A DNA stretch of 64,000 bases, taken from NCBI RefSeq assembly GCF_030503875.2, contig NZ_CP129968.2, forward strand, positions 744,001 through 808,000, read 5' to 3'. The position numbers and the translations under genes are program-made. Shown in pieces: positions 43,005-53,600 of this stretch. This stretch comes from Marivirga arenosa (GTDB taxonomy: Bacteria > Bacteroidota > Bacteroidia > Cytophagales > Cyclobacteriaceae). Under the pieces are notes generated by a model. It saw only the letters and a program-made list of their open reading frames with translations, ran no database searches and was not told where the DNA came from. How positions within the stretch are numbered: the stretch's first letter is position 1; each line of letters starts with the position of its first letter.

Positions 43005-46000
43005 TTAAGATTCTACACGAGAAACACGTGCACGTTTACTAGCTAAATAAGAATAAATAGCAGGGATAACATATAATGTTAATCCAGTTGCGAAAATTAA
43101 ACCTCCAATAATGGCAATTCCCATTGACACTCTACTTTCAGAACCCGCACCAAGTGCCAGAGCAATTGGTAAAATTCCCAGGATGGTAGATAAAGCTGTC
43201 ATTAGTATCGGTCTAAATCGTGATTTAGCTGCCTCAACAATTGATTCAGTTACATTTAATCCTTGAGCTTTTTTCTGATTTGCAAATTCCACAATCAGAA
43301 TAGCATTTTTAGAAACTAAACCTATGAGCATGATGATGCCAATTTGGCTAAAGATGTTTAGAGTTTCTCCAAATAACCAAAGTGATAAAAATGAACCTCC
43401 TACAGCTAATGGAACCGTAAATAATATGATTACAGGATCTCTAAAACTTTCAAATTGGGCAGCCAATACTAAATAAATTAATACAATTGCAAATCCGAAT
43501 GCAAATAGTAAACTCGATGAACTTTCAAAATAGTCTAAGGACGCACCAGATAAAGAAGTGCTATAAGTCTCGTCTAATACTTCTTTTGCAATTGCATCCA
43601 TAGCTTCAACACCATCTCCAATTGTTTTGCCTGGAGCTAAACCTGCAGATAATGTAGCCGAGATATATCTATTATATCGGTATAAGGATGGTGGTGTTGA
43701 GCTTTCACCTAATGTTACCAAGTTGTCAAGTTGTAACATTTGACCATTTTGTGCTCTCACATACAAAGATCGTAAATCTACTGGTGCATTTCTGTCGTTT
43801 CTTTGAACCTGACCTATCACCTGGTATTGCTTTCCATCCATAATGAAGTAATCAAACCTCTGTCCACTAAGGCCTAATTGCAGTGTTCGAGCTATATCTA
43901 TTACCGAAATTCCCAATGATTTAGCTTTTTCTCTATCAATCTGTATATCAATCTGAGGCTTAGTAAATTTTAAATCCTGATCTACCACTGTAAAAGTTGG
44001 ATCCTGCTGCGCCTTTTCTATGAATTTAGGTAAGGCTGCTTGTAGTTTATCTAGTGAAGTGGCTTGAATTACATATTGAATCGGTAATCCCCCTCTTCTA
44101 CCACCGATGGTTTGTTGCTGGAAAGCAAAGGCTTTAGCTGCAGGGAATTGACTAAGAATAGGTGTGTATTCATCATATAATTGCTGTTGACTTTTCTCTC
44201 GGTCTTCAGCATCTACCAACATTATCCTCATAAATCCAGAGTTAGTACCCTGAGTACCAAATCCAGGTGATGTTACAGAGATCAAGCCATCAGTTGGTAA
44301 AGTATCCATGGTAACCTCTACCAAATTATTGATGTATTCATCCATATAATCGAATGTGGCGCCTTCAGGACCTGCAGCATTTACTGAAATCATTCCACGG
44401 TCTTCCAATGGCGCTAATTCAGAAGGTAGTGTTTTAAATAAACCATAAATTAAGGCACCTGCTCCTAAAAATAGAATTATTCCCATCCATCTCACTTTCA
44501 TGAAAGCGTCTAAACTTCTTCCATACCCTTTGTTTAGCCAAACGAAGAATGGTTCTGTTTTTCTGTAAAACCAATTATGTCTTTCTCGCTTCTTCAATAT
44601 TCGGCTACTCATCATTGGGGTTAATGATAAGGCTACAAATGAAGAAATCATTACTGCTGTTGCTACAACTACACCGAATTCTCTAAATAGTCTACCCGTA
44701 ATACCTTCAAGAAAGATAACCGGCATGAACACTGCTACTAAGGCAACGGTTGTCGCGATAACGGCAAAGAAAATTTCTACAGAACCTTTTTTGGCAGCTT
44801 CCATTGGTTGCATTCCATCTTCCACCTTAGTATAAATATTTTCTAATACCACTATGGCATCATCCACTACTAAACCGATGGCTAGTACTATCCCTAATAA
44901 AGTCAAAACATTGATAGAAAATCCCGCTAGATACATGAAAAAGAAGGTTCCTATTAAGGCTACTGGGATTGTCGCAATTGGAATAACTGTAGTTCTCCAA
45001 TCCCTTAAAAAGGCAAAAATGATTAAGATTACGAGAATAAATGCGATTAAAATGGTTTGCTGTACCTCATTTATTGACTCTCGAATATATTCTGTTTGAT
45101 CAAATCCAATTCCCAAATTAATATCTTCGGGAAGGTCCTTCTTGATATTATCAACCCTTTTGTAAAACTCATCCACAATATCGATACTGTTGGAACCAGG
45201 CTGAGGAATTAAAACTACACCCACCATTGGTATTCCATCTCTTTTTAAAACAGTTCGCATATTTAGTGGGCCTAATTCTGCATATCCGATGTCAGAAAAG
45301 CGGACAAACGAATTATTTTGTTCTGCAATAATTAGGTTATTGAAATCTTCTTCGCTTTTAAGCTGGCCTTGTGTTTTCACTACCAACTCTATCATATCAC
45401 CTTCAATACTTCCTGAAGGTAATTCAACATTTTGATTTTCAACTGCGCTTAAAACGTCTAATGGGGTTAATTGATAAGCAGCAAGTTTTATGGGGTCCAT
45501 CCATAATCGCATCGCATACCTTTTTTCTCCCCATATTCTTACTTCACTAACACCTGATATTGTTTGAAGCCTTTCTTTAAAAGTATTTTCTGCAATAGCG
45601 GATAATTCTAAAAGACTTCTTTCCTCACTGTTAATGTTTAAGAATACAATAGGTTCTGAATCAGCATCTGCTTTGTTTACGGTTGGAGGTTCAGCATCTT
45701 CTGGCAATCTTCTTCTTGCTCCTGAAACCTTATCTCTCACATCATTGGCGGCAGCTTCTAGATTTTCACTTAAATTGAATTCAATGGTAATCCTACTTCT
45801 ACCTTCAGCACTTGTAGAAGTAATAGTTCTAATCCCTGCGATACCGTTTACCGCTTCTTCAAGTGGTTCCGTGATTTGCGATTCTATTACATCTGCATTA
45901 GCTCCAGCGTAGTCAGTAGTAACTGTAATGATTGGCGGATCAACTGAAGGGTATTCTCTAACCCCTAAAAAATTAAATCCAATAAGGCCAAAAATTAATA

Positions 46001-46064
46001 TTACCAGTGATAGCACTATGGCTAAAACAGGCCTTTGTATACTTATTTTTGATAAGGAAGCCAT
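43005..46064 (-). CDS. RND efflux pump permease (AcrB/HAE1-like)
   Basis: This 1019-residue inner-membrane transporter has 12 transmembrane helices and two large periplasmic loops. Motifs include PTVNKADADSEPIVFLNI, RVWGEKRYAMRLWMDP-like in the first loop, GLVVDDAIVVLENI and an AcrB-like RND helix with Asp pairs for proton relay. It uses proton motive force to export drugs, solvents or metabolites. Hydrophobic and amphiphilic substrates (HAE1 type) are likelier than metals, since heavy-metal RND signatures are absent. It is between the adaptor gene (1 base) and tolC-like gene. Confidence 0.93.
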   Translation of the reverse strand: MASLSKISIQRPVLAIVLSLVILIFGLIGFNFLGVREYPSVDPPIITVTTDYAGANADVIESQITEPLEEAVNGIAGIRTITSTSAEGRSRITIEFNLSENLEAAANDVRDKVSGARRRLPEDAEPPTVNKADADSEPIVFLNINSEERSLLELSAIAENTFKERLQTISGVSEVRIWGEKRYAMRLWMDPIKLAAYQLTPLDVLSAVENQNVELPSGSIEGDMIELVVKTQGQLKSEEDFNNLIIAEQNNSFVRFSDIGYAELGPLNMRTVLKRDGIPMVGVVLIPQPGSNSIDIVDEFYKRVDNIKKDLPEDINLGIGFDQTEYIRESINEVQQTILIAFILVILIIFAFLRDWRTTVIPIATIPVALIGTFFFMYLAGFSINVLTLLGIVLAIGLVVDDAIVVLENIYTKVEDGMQPMEAAKKGSVEIFFAVIATTVALVAVFMPVIFLEGITGRLFREFGVVVATAVMISSFVALSLTPMMSSRILKKRERHNWFYRKTEPFFVWLNKGYGRSLDAFMKVRWMGIILFLGAGALIYGLFKTLPSELAPLEDRGMISVNAAGPEGATFDYMDEYINNLVEVTMDTLPTDGLISVTSPGFGTQGTNSGFMRIMLVDAEDREKSQQQLYDEYTPILSQFPAAKAFAFQQQTIGGRRGGLPIQYVIQATSLDKLQAALPKFIEKAQQDPTFTVVDQDLKFTKPQIDIQIDREKAKSLGISVIDIARTLQLGLSGQRFDYFIMDGKQYQVIGQVQRNDRNAPVDLRSLYVRAQNGQMLQLDNLVTLGESSTPPSLYRYNRYISATLSAGLAPGKTIGDGVEAMDAIAKEVLDETYSTSLSGASLDYFESSSSLLFAFGFAIVLIYLVLAAQFESFRDPVIILFTVPLAVGGSFLSLWLFGETLNIFSQIGIIMLIGLVSKNAILIVEFANQKKAQGLNVTESIVEAAKSRFRPILMTALSTILGILPIALALGAGSESRVSMGIAIIGGLIFATGLTLYVIPAIYSYLASKRARVSRVES

Positions 46065-46065
46065 C

Positions 46066-47139
46066 TTAGTTTTCTAGCTTTTTAATTTCTACTTTTGCTC
46101 TATCTTTTAATTGAGGAACACCCGCAATTGCTACTGTATCCCCATTTTCAATACCTCTTAGTATTTCAACCCTATTTGCAGTTCTCGAACCTAATTCTAC
46201 TTCTTTTAAATGAGCCATTCCATTTTCAATAACATATGCGGTATGTCCATCTGCTTTTGGCATAATTGAAGTCGTTGGAATTAAAATAGAATTTTCTCTA
46301 TTTTCAAGACTTAGGTTAATTCTAATAAATTGACCTGGTATTAAAGTGTTATCGGGATTTTCAGTTTCAGCCCTAACAGTTAAGGTTCTTGTTACAGGAT
46401 CAATTTGTGGCTCAATGGCATAAACTGTCGCTTCTCTATCTTTATTCTCGGCCTCTGAATTAAAAGTAATTTTACTTCCTTCTTTTACCAATCCGCTGTA
46501 TCTACTAGGAACAGAGAACTCAATTTTAATAGGATTTACATTATATAATGAAGCGATTTGTGAGCTCGGTGTAATATAGCTTCCCTCACTAACATAACGC
46601 AAACCGATATATCCGGAAAAAGGAGCTCTAATTCTAGATTTATCAATTTGAGCCTGCAATGCTTCTATTTCTGCTTCAGTAGTTTTTAAATTGGTAAAGG
46701 CGATGTCATATTCTTCCTTACTGATTGCTTCCTTTTCCAGCAATTGCTTTTGCCTTTTCTCAGTTTCTGCATTAAGGCGTGCTGTATATTTTAATCTTTG
46801 AAGATCAGCTTCAAGATCAGCTACATTCGTTTGAACGAGTAACTTACCTTTTTTTACATATTGACCTTCTTTGAAATATATATGGTCTATTTTACCAGAT
46901 ATTTCGCTTGCTAGTTGCACAGATTCATTGGCTAATAATGATCCTGTTAAGACAATGTCATTTTTGAAAGTTTCATACTGAACCACTTTAGCATCTATCG
47001 TTATTTTAGTGCTAGCAACAACAGGCTCTGATGAAACTTGTTGCTCTTCTTCAGAGGAAAAAATATCTGGAAATACTAAGAATATGATAACGGCAACTAT
47101 TGCGATAAAGGCAATAATTCGTATTGCAATTTTGTTCAT
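46066..47139 (-). CDS. RND efflux periplasmic adaptor
   Basis: This 357-residue protein has one N-terminal transmembrane helix (about residues 5-25), a lipoyl-like half motif (SGKIDHIYFKEGQYVKKGKLLVQ), a helical hairpin with coiled coil, and a beta-barrel domain (RIRAPFSGYIGLRYVSEGSYITP). It joins the RND pump to the TolC channel. It is the first gene of the operon; a -7 element lies upstream at 47174-47181. Confidence 0.92.
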   Translation of the reverse strand: MNKIAIRIIAFIAIVAVIIFLVFPDIFSSEEEQQVSSEPVVASTKITIDAKVVQYETFKNDIVLTGSLLANESVQLASEISGKIDHIYFKEGQYVKKGKLLVQTNVADLEADLQRLKYTARLNAETEKRQKQLLEKEAISKEEYDIAFTNLKTTEAEIEALQAQIDKSRIRAPFSGYIGLRYVSEGSYITPSSQIASLYNVNPIKIEFSVPSRYSGLVKEGSKITFNSEAENKDREATVYAIEPQIDPVTRTLTVRAETENPDNTLIPGQFIRINLSLENRENSILIPTTSIMPKADGHTAYVIENGMAHLKEVELGSRTANRVEILRGIENGDTVAIAGVPQLKDRAKVEIKKLEN

Positions 47140-47173
47140 AGTGAATAATTAAAAAAGTAAGCTAATTAATGTG

Positions 47174-47181
47174 CAAACATA
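47174..47181 (-). promoter_or_regulatory. -7 element of the efflux operon (TATGTTTG)
   Basis: TATGTTTG on the minus strand is an exact TAnnTTTG match, 34 bases before the adaptor ATG. The -33 is not clear. Confidence 0.5.
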
Positions 47182-47268
47182 CAAACAGATAGAACTATGC
47201 TAAAGATGAAAAGTTGCCTATTTTGAAAGCTTTCACTTTAACGGCAGGAAATAGTGATGATTGGAAGG

Positions 47269-47302
47269 TAGGAATCTCTAACTATGGAGATAGAGATTCC
47301 TA
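47269..47302. other. Perfect 12-base inverted repeat without T run
   Basis: TAGGAATCTCTA and TAGAGATTCCTA form a perfect 12-base stem around a 10-base loop in the gap between the efflux operon start and the end of the endonuclease gene. No T run follows on either strand, so it is not a normal terminator. It could be a protein binding site or an RNA hairpin at the endonuclease mRNA 3' end. Confidence 0.7.
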
Positions 47303-47322
47303 ATGGTAAGAATAATAAGGCT

Positions 47323-49281
47323 TTATTCTTTTATAAGTTTTTGAATAAAGTATCGATCATCTATAGATAAGATAATGAAGTACATACCCCCTTTGAGATG
47401 GTCGATAGAAATAGTATTTCTACTTGCATTAATATTATTTAATTCTTGCAGTTTGCTACCATTCGATGAGTATATCGTTGCGCTAATAGTGCTTGCAAAT
47501 TGTAATTTTTCTGTTTTAATAAAGATTTGATCTTTAGCGGGATTTGGATATATCAATCCATCTATTGTTTTAAAATCAATATTAGCTAATGTTTGGCCTG
47601 TAGAATCTTCGACTGGTTGTAAATCATCGATGGTTCTTGGTGAGATTTGATAGTCATTACCAAACTGACCTACAAAGCCTGTTACATCATACAATCCAGT
47701 AGGAATATCTTCTCCAACTATTGGGTGATTACCAGAACCAATTCTAAAAATCAATTCATTGACACCGTCTGTAATTGTAAAATTACCGCTAGCACCGCCT
47801 CCAAGAAAGATTCCAGTCTCTACAAATTCAACATTTTTAACAGTGATCAACTGCGATTCATATTCTTCACCTACATTTGCAAGACTAATAACTTTTGGTT
47901 CAGGGAGGCTTACACCTTGTTTTAATATTGTGATGGTAATTGGTGATTCGGAAATTTGTAAAAGGTTATTAAACTCACTTAAACCACCAGTCACAGATAC
48001 ACTATCGCCCTGTTGAAGATTTTCAGATTCATTATCCGTATCAAAACTTCTCACTACAAGTCCTGCAGTACCGTCATAAATCACTCTATTGTTGCTGCTA
48101 TTGTTACCTGCATCAATTACTACTCCTTGAACAGTAACCACTTCGCCCAGCGTAAATTCTCGTGCTTCAGCAATGGTCGTTATTTCTATAGCCCCTTCTT
48201 TTCCTGAAACTGAAAGCTCTTCCGAATCGCCATCGGTGCTATGTATTACTTCTATATTAACTTCTTGCTCTTCTTGATTAGGTTCAAATCGAAGGAATAC
48301 GGTGAAAGTTTGCTCGCTACTGTTGTTTGAAGAAAAACCAATGCTATCTGTATAATTCTCTCCATCAGTAGAAAGGTAAAAAGGGGCTTCCACTTGCACA
48401 GAAACATCAGAAGTTAAATTATATGCATTAATTTCATATTGCTGTTCTAATGAAGAGCCTAGTTCAGCATTACCAAAATCAGCATTAAAATTAAGTGTAT
48501 TTAAGATTAAATTTGGGCTAGTGGATCCTCCCCAGATTGCATTTACCCATTCCGGATGATCAATGAAGGGATTACGATTGCCTTGATATCCAAATGCGCC
48601 TTCATGTCGTGCTCTTTCTTCAGCATCCACTGGGTCTTGCTCATGCCATTTAATTAAGGTGAATAAAACGCCAAGGGCAGGTTCATTCGAAAAACTAATT
48701 CTATCAACTAATTCAAGGTCAAGAGATTCACTTTCATATCGAGTAGCCATGTAGAAAAGAATCCTTGCTACATCTCCCTTAATTTCATCTCTAGGATCCC
48801 AAAAGTCGTTAGTGGTATATGTATCAGGAGCTTCGCCTTCTGCATTTTCTGGAATATTTTCTACATCATTAAAGTCCTTATTGCTTTTTGAGCTGTTAAC
48901 CGTTGCATCTGATGGCCTCAGGTTGTGTACATCTGTGTAAGCGGTATCTTGAGTGCTAAAACCATGAGAAGAAGGCCAAGTATGCTCTCTGTTCCAAAAA
49001 TCAGGTTCATTGTTTGAGGCAAAGTTGGCTTTCGGGATGGAGGCATTCTTGTAAAAGAGTATAATGTTATCTGGGGTATTAGGGTCTTCATCAAGATCTC
49101 TGAGTATTACATCTCTAAACTCACTATAAGTTTTCACCTCATGCCCCCGAAGTATTTGATGCAGCTTTATTTTTAACTCATTACCACTTAATCCCTCTGT
49201 TCCATCATAATAGCCATCAGGCTGTGCTATCACAATTGTGCTCAAAATGGATAAAATTGTTAGGAGTAGTATTTTTTTCAT
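47323..49281 (-). CDS. Secreted endonuclease I with T9SS sorting domain
   Basis: The frame opens at 49347 but ATG 49281 gives the signal peptide MKKILLLTILSILSTIVIAQ, so I start there, giving 652 residues. The first ~230 residues are an endonuclease I (NucM/EndA) domain with NREHTWPSSHGF, DVHNLRPSD, NDFWDPRDEIKGDVARILFYMATRY and GNRNPFIDHPEWV. Beta-rich modules and an OB-fold-like segment follow (ITTIAEAREFTLGEVVTVQGVV). The C-terminal ~75 residues are a T9SS type A sorting domain (IYPNPAKDQIFIK...). It should be a surface or released nuclease for breaking down extracellular DNA. It is a single-gene unit. Confidence 0.88.
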   Translation of the reverse strand: MKKILLLTILSILSTIVIAQPDGYYDGTEGLSGNELKIKLHQILRGHEVKTYSEFRDVILRDLDEDPNTPDNIILFYKNASIPKANFASNNEPDFWNREHTWPSSHGFSTQDTAYTDVHNLRPSDATVNSSKSNKDFNDVENIPENAEGEAPDTYTTNDFWDPRDEIKGDVARILFYMATRYESESLDLELVDRISFSNEPALGVLFTLIKWHEQDPVDAEERARHEGAFGYQGNRNPFIDHPEWVNAIWGGSTSPNLILNTLNFNADFGNAELGSSLEQQYEINAYNLTSDVSVQVEAPFYLSTDGENYTDSIGFSSNNSSEQTFTVFLRFEPNQEEQEVNIEVIHSTDGDSEELSVSGKEGAIEITTIAEAREFTLGEVVTVQGVVIDAGNNSSNNRVIYDGTAGLVVRSFDTDNESENLQQGDSVSVTGGLSEFNNLLQISESPITITILKQGVSLPEPKVISLANVGEEYESQLITVKNVEFVETGIFLGGGASGNFTITDGVNELIFRIGSGNHPIVGEDIPTGLYDVTGFVGQFGNDYQISPRTIDDLQPVEDSTGQTLANIDFKTIDGLIYPNPAKDQIFIKTEKLQFASTISATIYSSNGSKLQELNNINASRNTISIDHLKGGMYFIILSIDDRYFIQKLIKE

Positions 49282-49352
49282 ATAGAATAGAATTTTCATT
49301 TTGAAATTAATAGAGACTTTCCTGATTATTATTTGTATAAAAATCAAGAGTT

Positions 49353-49360
49353 CAAAGTTA
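49353..49360 (-). promoter_or_regulatory. -7 element for the endonuclease gene (TAACTTTG)
   Basis: Exact TAnnTTTG match on the minus strand, 71 bases before ATG 49281. It lies upstream of both possible starts. The nearest TTG is only 16 bases further. Confidence 0.45.
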
Positions 49361-49464
49361 ATTGGTTCTGTTAAAACAATCTAAAAAACTGACTGGTCTG
49401 TGTGTTTTATTTTTATAATTCTATAAAAATGTGGGTTCTTTATATTTATAGTAATGAGTATAAA

Positions 49465-49494
49465 AAAACCCGAGGTAGCAATACCTCGGGTTTT
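49465..49494 (-). terminator. Terminator of the TonB receptor / fasciclin operon
   Basis: AAAACCCGAGGTA and TACCTCGGGTTTT form a 13-base stem with a 4-base loop. On the minus strand a run of seven T follows. Confidence 0.93.
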
Positions 49495-49523
49495 CGTTTT
49501 TTATTTAACTCTTGAAAAATGAG

Positions 49524-50597
49524 TTATTCTTCCCCTACTTCAACATTATCGATCGTTACTCTGGTTGCACCTGCACCAGAGATATATCTGAAAGCAAATC
49601 GATAAGCATCATTATGGAATTCAGAAGGAATTCCTACTGCCTGGTCAGAAAATACGTTATTTTCGCTTGCTGGTGGTGGAAAGTTAAATTCTAATTGAGT
49701 CCAAGCACTAGCGTCAAATGCACCGTCAGCTTCATAATCATCTTCAGCTATAACCCATATTTCAGGACTTGGTCCGTCAAATCTACTTGCATACTTAAAT
49801 TTCAATGTATTAAGTACCACATCATTTGACTCTTGTACTGGTGAAATAATCCAAGAATCTACTTCTTGTGGACCACCAGAGAATCCGTTTGCTTGGATAC
49901 CTTGGCCATCAAAACCAAAAGAAGTACAACCCCAACCAGAACCACCTGCTAATACTACATTCTCTACTCTCCAGTCAGCTAATACTGCACTACATGCATC
50001 GAAGTCGCCACCAAAGTCAGCCGAAAAATCAATATTGAATCGGATAGGAAGTAATACTCTGGAAATGACATGAACAGTTCCATTACCTTCGCTATTTGAC
50101 CTTAATATTTCTAAATCTGGATTAGCATTTATTACCAAACCACCATCACGTGCTACTGGAACGTTAATACCAGATAAAGTAGCGATAGATCTGAAAGATC
50201 CAGTCTCGATCTGATTTAGGCTTAGATTAGCTAAAGCAATATGCGTTTCTAGTATTTCTACTAAGTTAACAGCATCATCAGCTAATAAATCCTCCACGCT
50301 ATCATAACCTAATTGGGAAGCCAATATTGCAAAAGCATTGTTTGTAGGTGCAAAAACAGTTCTTTGCTCTTGCGTTTTGTTGCTCGTTAGAGCACCAACC
50401 AAGCCATTTTCATCAGCTAAGCTTATGAATGAACTCAATTCGCCAGAGGCATTTTCTTCGTTTATTACTGTTAAAAGAAGTGGATCGTCTGTAATCCCAA
50501 CATCTGATGAATCATCATAATTTTCGTCTATACAAGAAGTTGAAAAAATCAACATTCCTGCGAACACGAATGATGCATATTTTAATATATTTTTCAT
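49524..50597 (-). CDS. Fasciclin-domain surface lipoprotein
   Basis: This 357-residue lipoprotein has lipobox FSTSCID (Cys near residue 22), then a run of Asp, a sign of surface export in Bacteroidota. A fasciclin (FAS1) domain spans about residues 45-180 (SLADENGLVGAL, RTVFAPTNNAFAIL, GTVHVISRVLLP). The C-terminal ~160 residues are a jelly-roll choice-of-anchor-like domain (DSWIISPVQESNDVVLNTLKFKYASRF). It begins 28 bases after the TonB receptor stop and shares its terminator, so they form an operon like a SusC/SusD pair, but without SusD. It may capture a ligand for the receptor. Confidence 0.82.
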   Translation of the reverse strand: MKNILKYASFVFAGMLIFSTSCIDENYDDSSDVGITDDPLLLTVINEENASGELSSFISLADENGLVGALTSNKTQEQRTVFAPTNNAFAILASQLGYDSVEDLLADDAVNLVEILETHIALANLSLNQIETGSFRSIATLSGINVPVARDGGLVINANPDLEILRSNSEGNGTVHVISRVLLPIRFNIDFSADFGGDFDACSAVLADWRVENVVLAGGSGWGCTSFGFDGQGIQANGFSGGPQEVDSWIISPVQESNDVVLNTLKFKYASRFDGPSPEIWVIAEDDYEADGAFDASAWTQLEFNFPPPASENNVFSDQAVGIPSEFHNDAYRFAFRYISGAGATRVTIDNVEVGEE

Positions 50598-50625
50598 TTT
50601 ACTATTTTTTAAATTTTTGTCTCAA

Positions 50626-53600
50626 TTAAAAGATGTATTTAACACCAAACTGTGCACTCCAAGTTTGACCAAGATCAAAGTTTGGAATGGTTACATCCGT
50701 TGGATAAGTTGACTCTCCTTGAATAGTATTGATGGTAAATTGAGCATTTCCATTAGCATCAGTACCTTCAAAGTTCATTAAGTTTCTTTGTACAGTTTGT
50801 CTGCTTACACCCCATGAGTCATTCATCATGTTCAATACATTTAAAATATCAGCTCTGAATTCTAATCTATGCTCAGATGGATCCTTAGTTAAGTTGATTG
50901 TTTGAACAACTGATAAGTCAAGTCTGTGTAACCATGGTAAAACTGCACCATTTCTTTCCGAAACCGTACCTCTATTTTCGCTTAAATATGGATCATTCTC
51001 AATATAGTTATTCAAAATGTTCCATTGCTGCTCAGCAGTTTGCACAATTGATCCACCAGCTATTCTGTCGATAAGCTGTGCATCTTCTAAACTTTCTGGG
51101 ATATACATTAATGAAGATCCACCACCTTCACCAGTAATGTTACCACTGTAAGTATAAGAGTATCTTCCTTGTTCACCAGCTGAATAGTATAAGTTGAATG
51201 AAGTGTTGTTAGATTCATTTAGACCTTTTGTGTTGAAGGCAATTAAACCTACTACTCTATTTGGTTGATCATTTCTTGAAAATCCTTCTTCCGGATTGTT
51301 TCTTCCTTGCTGAACGTCAGCTGGCCATAAGGAAGCTGCTTGAGAACCGCCACCAAGTCCAAAGTCTCTACTTTGACTTCTTGTATAATTAAAGCTGGTA
51401 AAAATACCTTTACCCCAATCCTTTTGAACTCCTAGAGTTAAAGCAGCATAAGTCCTGTCGTCAATATTAGTTAAATAATATAACTCATTGATTTCGCCAC
51501 CTAGTGCTACTTGATCGTAAGTTGGATATGCATTACCGCCAATATTTACTGACTCACCAGTAGGAACACTTGAAAGGTTAGCACTGAATGGAGTGTTGTA
51601 ATCTTTAGAGAAGATACCTTCAACAGTGAATACAAATCCATTATAAACATAATCTGCCGCTAAGTTGCTTCTCCAAGTTTGAGGAAGTTGAAAGTTAGGG
51701 TCAGTTATTGATAACGAGCTAGAAACAGTAGGTTCTTGTACTGATGGATCTGGTCTGTAATAGTTAATATCCGCTTGGAAACCTTCCCATGTTGGGTTTC
51801 CATCTTGTCCCCAATCATCTTCCAATAGACCAATGAAACCTCTTGTTACACCATTACCATTAATTTGGTTAGATAAGTGAACAAATATTGGGCGACCTGT
51901 GAAAATACCTGTTCCACCACGTACCTGTAAGGTTTTGTCACCAAAAGCATCCCAGTTAAAACCTAAACGAGGAGAGAAAACAGGGTTAATTGAAGGGAAA
52001 TTATCGACACGAGGTTCAATAAATTCACCTGGATTTCTTGGGTTTTCTACACTAATCCCTAATGCTTCTACTCTAGGGTTTCTAGGAGCATCAATTGGGT
52101 AGAAAGGCAATTCAACACGTAAACCTGCTGTTACTTTTAAGTCGTTTGTTGCTTGATATTCGTCCTGCACATAAATACCAACTTGTCCAAATTGAGTTCT
52201 ATCTGTTGGTAAAACATTTGGATTTTCTGCATCGTACGTAAATCCAATTGCAAAACCTGCTGGACGAACGCTTGGGTCTCTATCAATTACTGCAGCTACG
52301 AAATCATCATATGAATTCCATCTGTACCATGAATCCCAAGTTGGGTTAAAGGCATTATCGAATGTCATGTATTCGAAGTTCACACCCGCAGTGAAAGTAT
52401 GATCACCCATGAAATAATTAAAATTATTTGTGATGTTAAAGGTTTTGTTATCCAATAAGTTACCTCTAGTGAAAAGTTCAGTTCCTAAGGAAGCGAAATA
52501 TAATGGAGTAGAACCGTCATATTCTAATATTTCAGACATTGGGAAATTTTGATCTCCAGGAATAAATCTTTGGGATATGGCGCTGGTATATCCAATATTC
52601 AATTTATTGGCCATATTGTTACCAATGTTTGAAGTCCACTCTCCAACAATAGATTGAACGTCTTCTTCACTTCCGTAATTACCGTTTCTGAAGGTAAGCG
52701 CTTCATTACCAAATCTACTTGTATTTCTAAATCTTTCACTAGCAGGAAGTCCACGAATACTGTTTCCGTTGATTCCAACATCTCTTCTTTGTTGGAAATT
52801 GTTGTAACGCACCATGATTTTGTTGCTCTGGTTCAAGTTGTAATCTAATCGAAAGTTCAACCTTGTAGCTACATCTTCAAATGGATAGTTTTCGTAAGCA
52901 CCTGTTTCATATCCATAAATTTCTTGCATTTGCTCTTGCACGAATTCAGCTTGATCAGCCGTCATTCTTGCAATACCTAATTCTAAGTCAGGCAATAATC
53001 CTTGCTCAGGTCTTGCCGCTCTTCTAGTATCACCAGGGATAGCATTATCCTCAAATTCAAATGAACCAAAAAAGAACAATTTATCTTTAATGATCGGTAA
53101 ACCTAAAGTTACACCGTGAATTTGTGTACTTGATTCAGAAAAAGGTACGTCCTGACCACCATTTAAAGTAGTTCCTTGAGTATTCTGATTTCTGAAAAGT
53201 GTATAAGCCGTTGCTTGTATAGAGTTAGTACCTGACTTAGTAACCGCATTAACACTTGCTCCTGTAAAACCACTTTGAGTTACATCATAAGGAGCGATGT
53301 TTACCTGTACTTCTTCAATTGCGTCAATTGAAATAGGATTTCCACCCGCAAACTGAGAACTTCCCAAGCCAAAGTTGTTGTTGTATAAGTTACCATCAAT
53401 GGTGTAATTGTTGTATCGGTTATCAGCACCACCAAAACTAGTTCCATTTGATTGAGGATTCAATCTTGTGAAGTCATTTATACTACGGTTAATGGTCGGC
53501 ATTGAAGCGATTCTTTCATTTGATAAGTTGGTAGAAGCTCCTGTTCTATCACCATCAATTACTTGACCTCTTTGTGCTTCAACAAGTATTTCACTTAATT

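Noticed and set aside
44854..45099. Plus-strand frame inside the RND pump gene
   Set aside because: It lies opposite the strongly conserved pump coding sequence and has no independent support.
47647..48207. Plus-strand frames opposite the endonuclease gene
   Set aside because: They are antisense shadows of the T9SS nuclease; composition is not protein-like.
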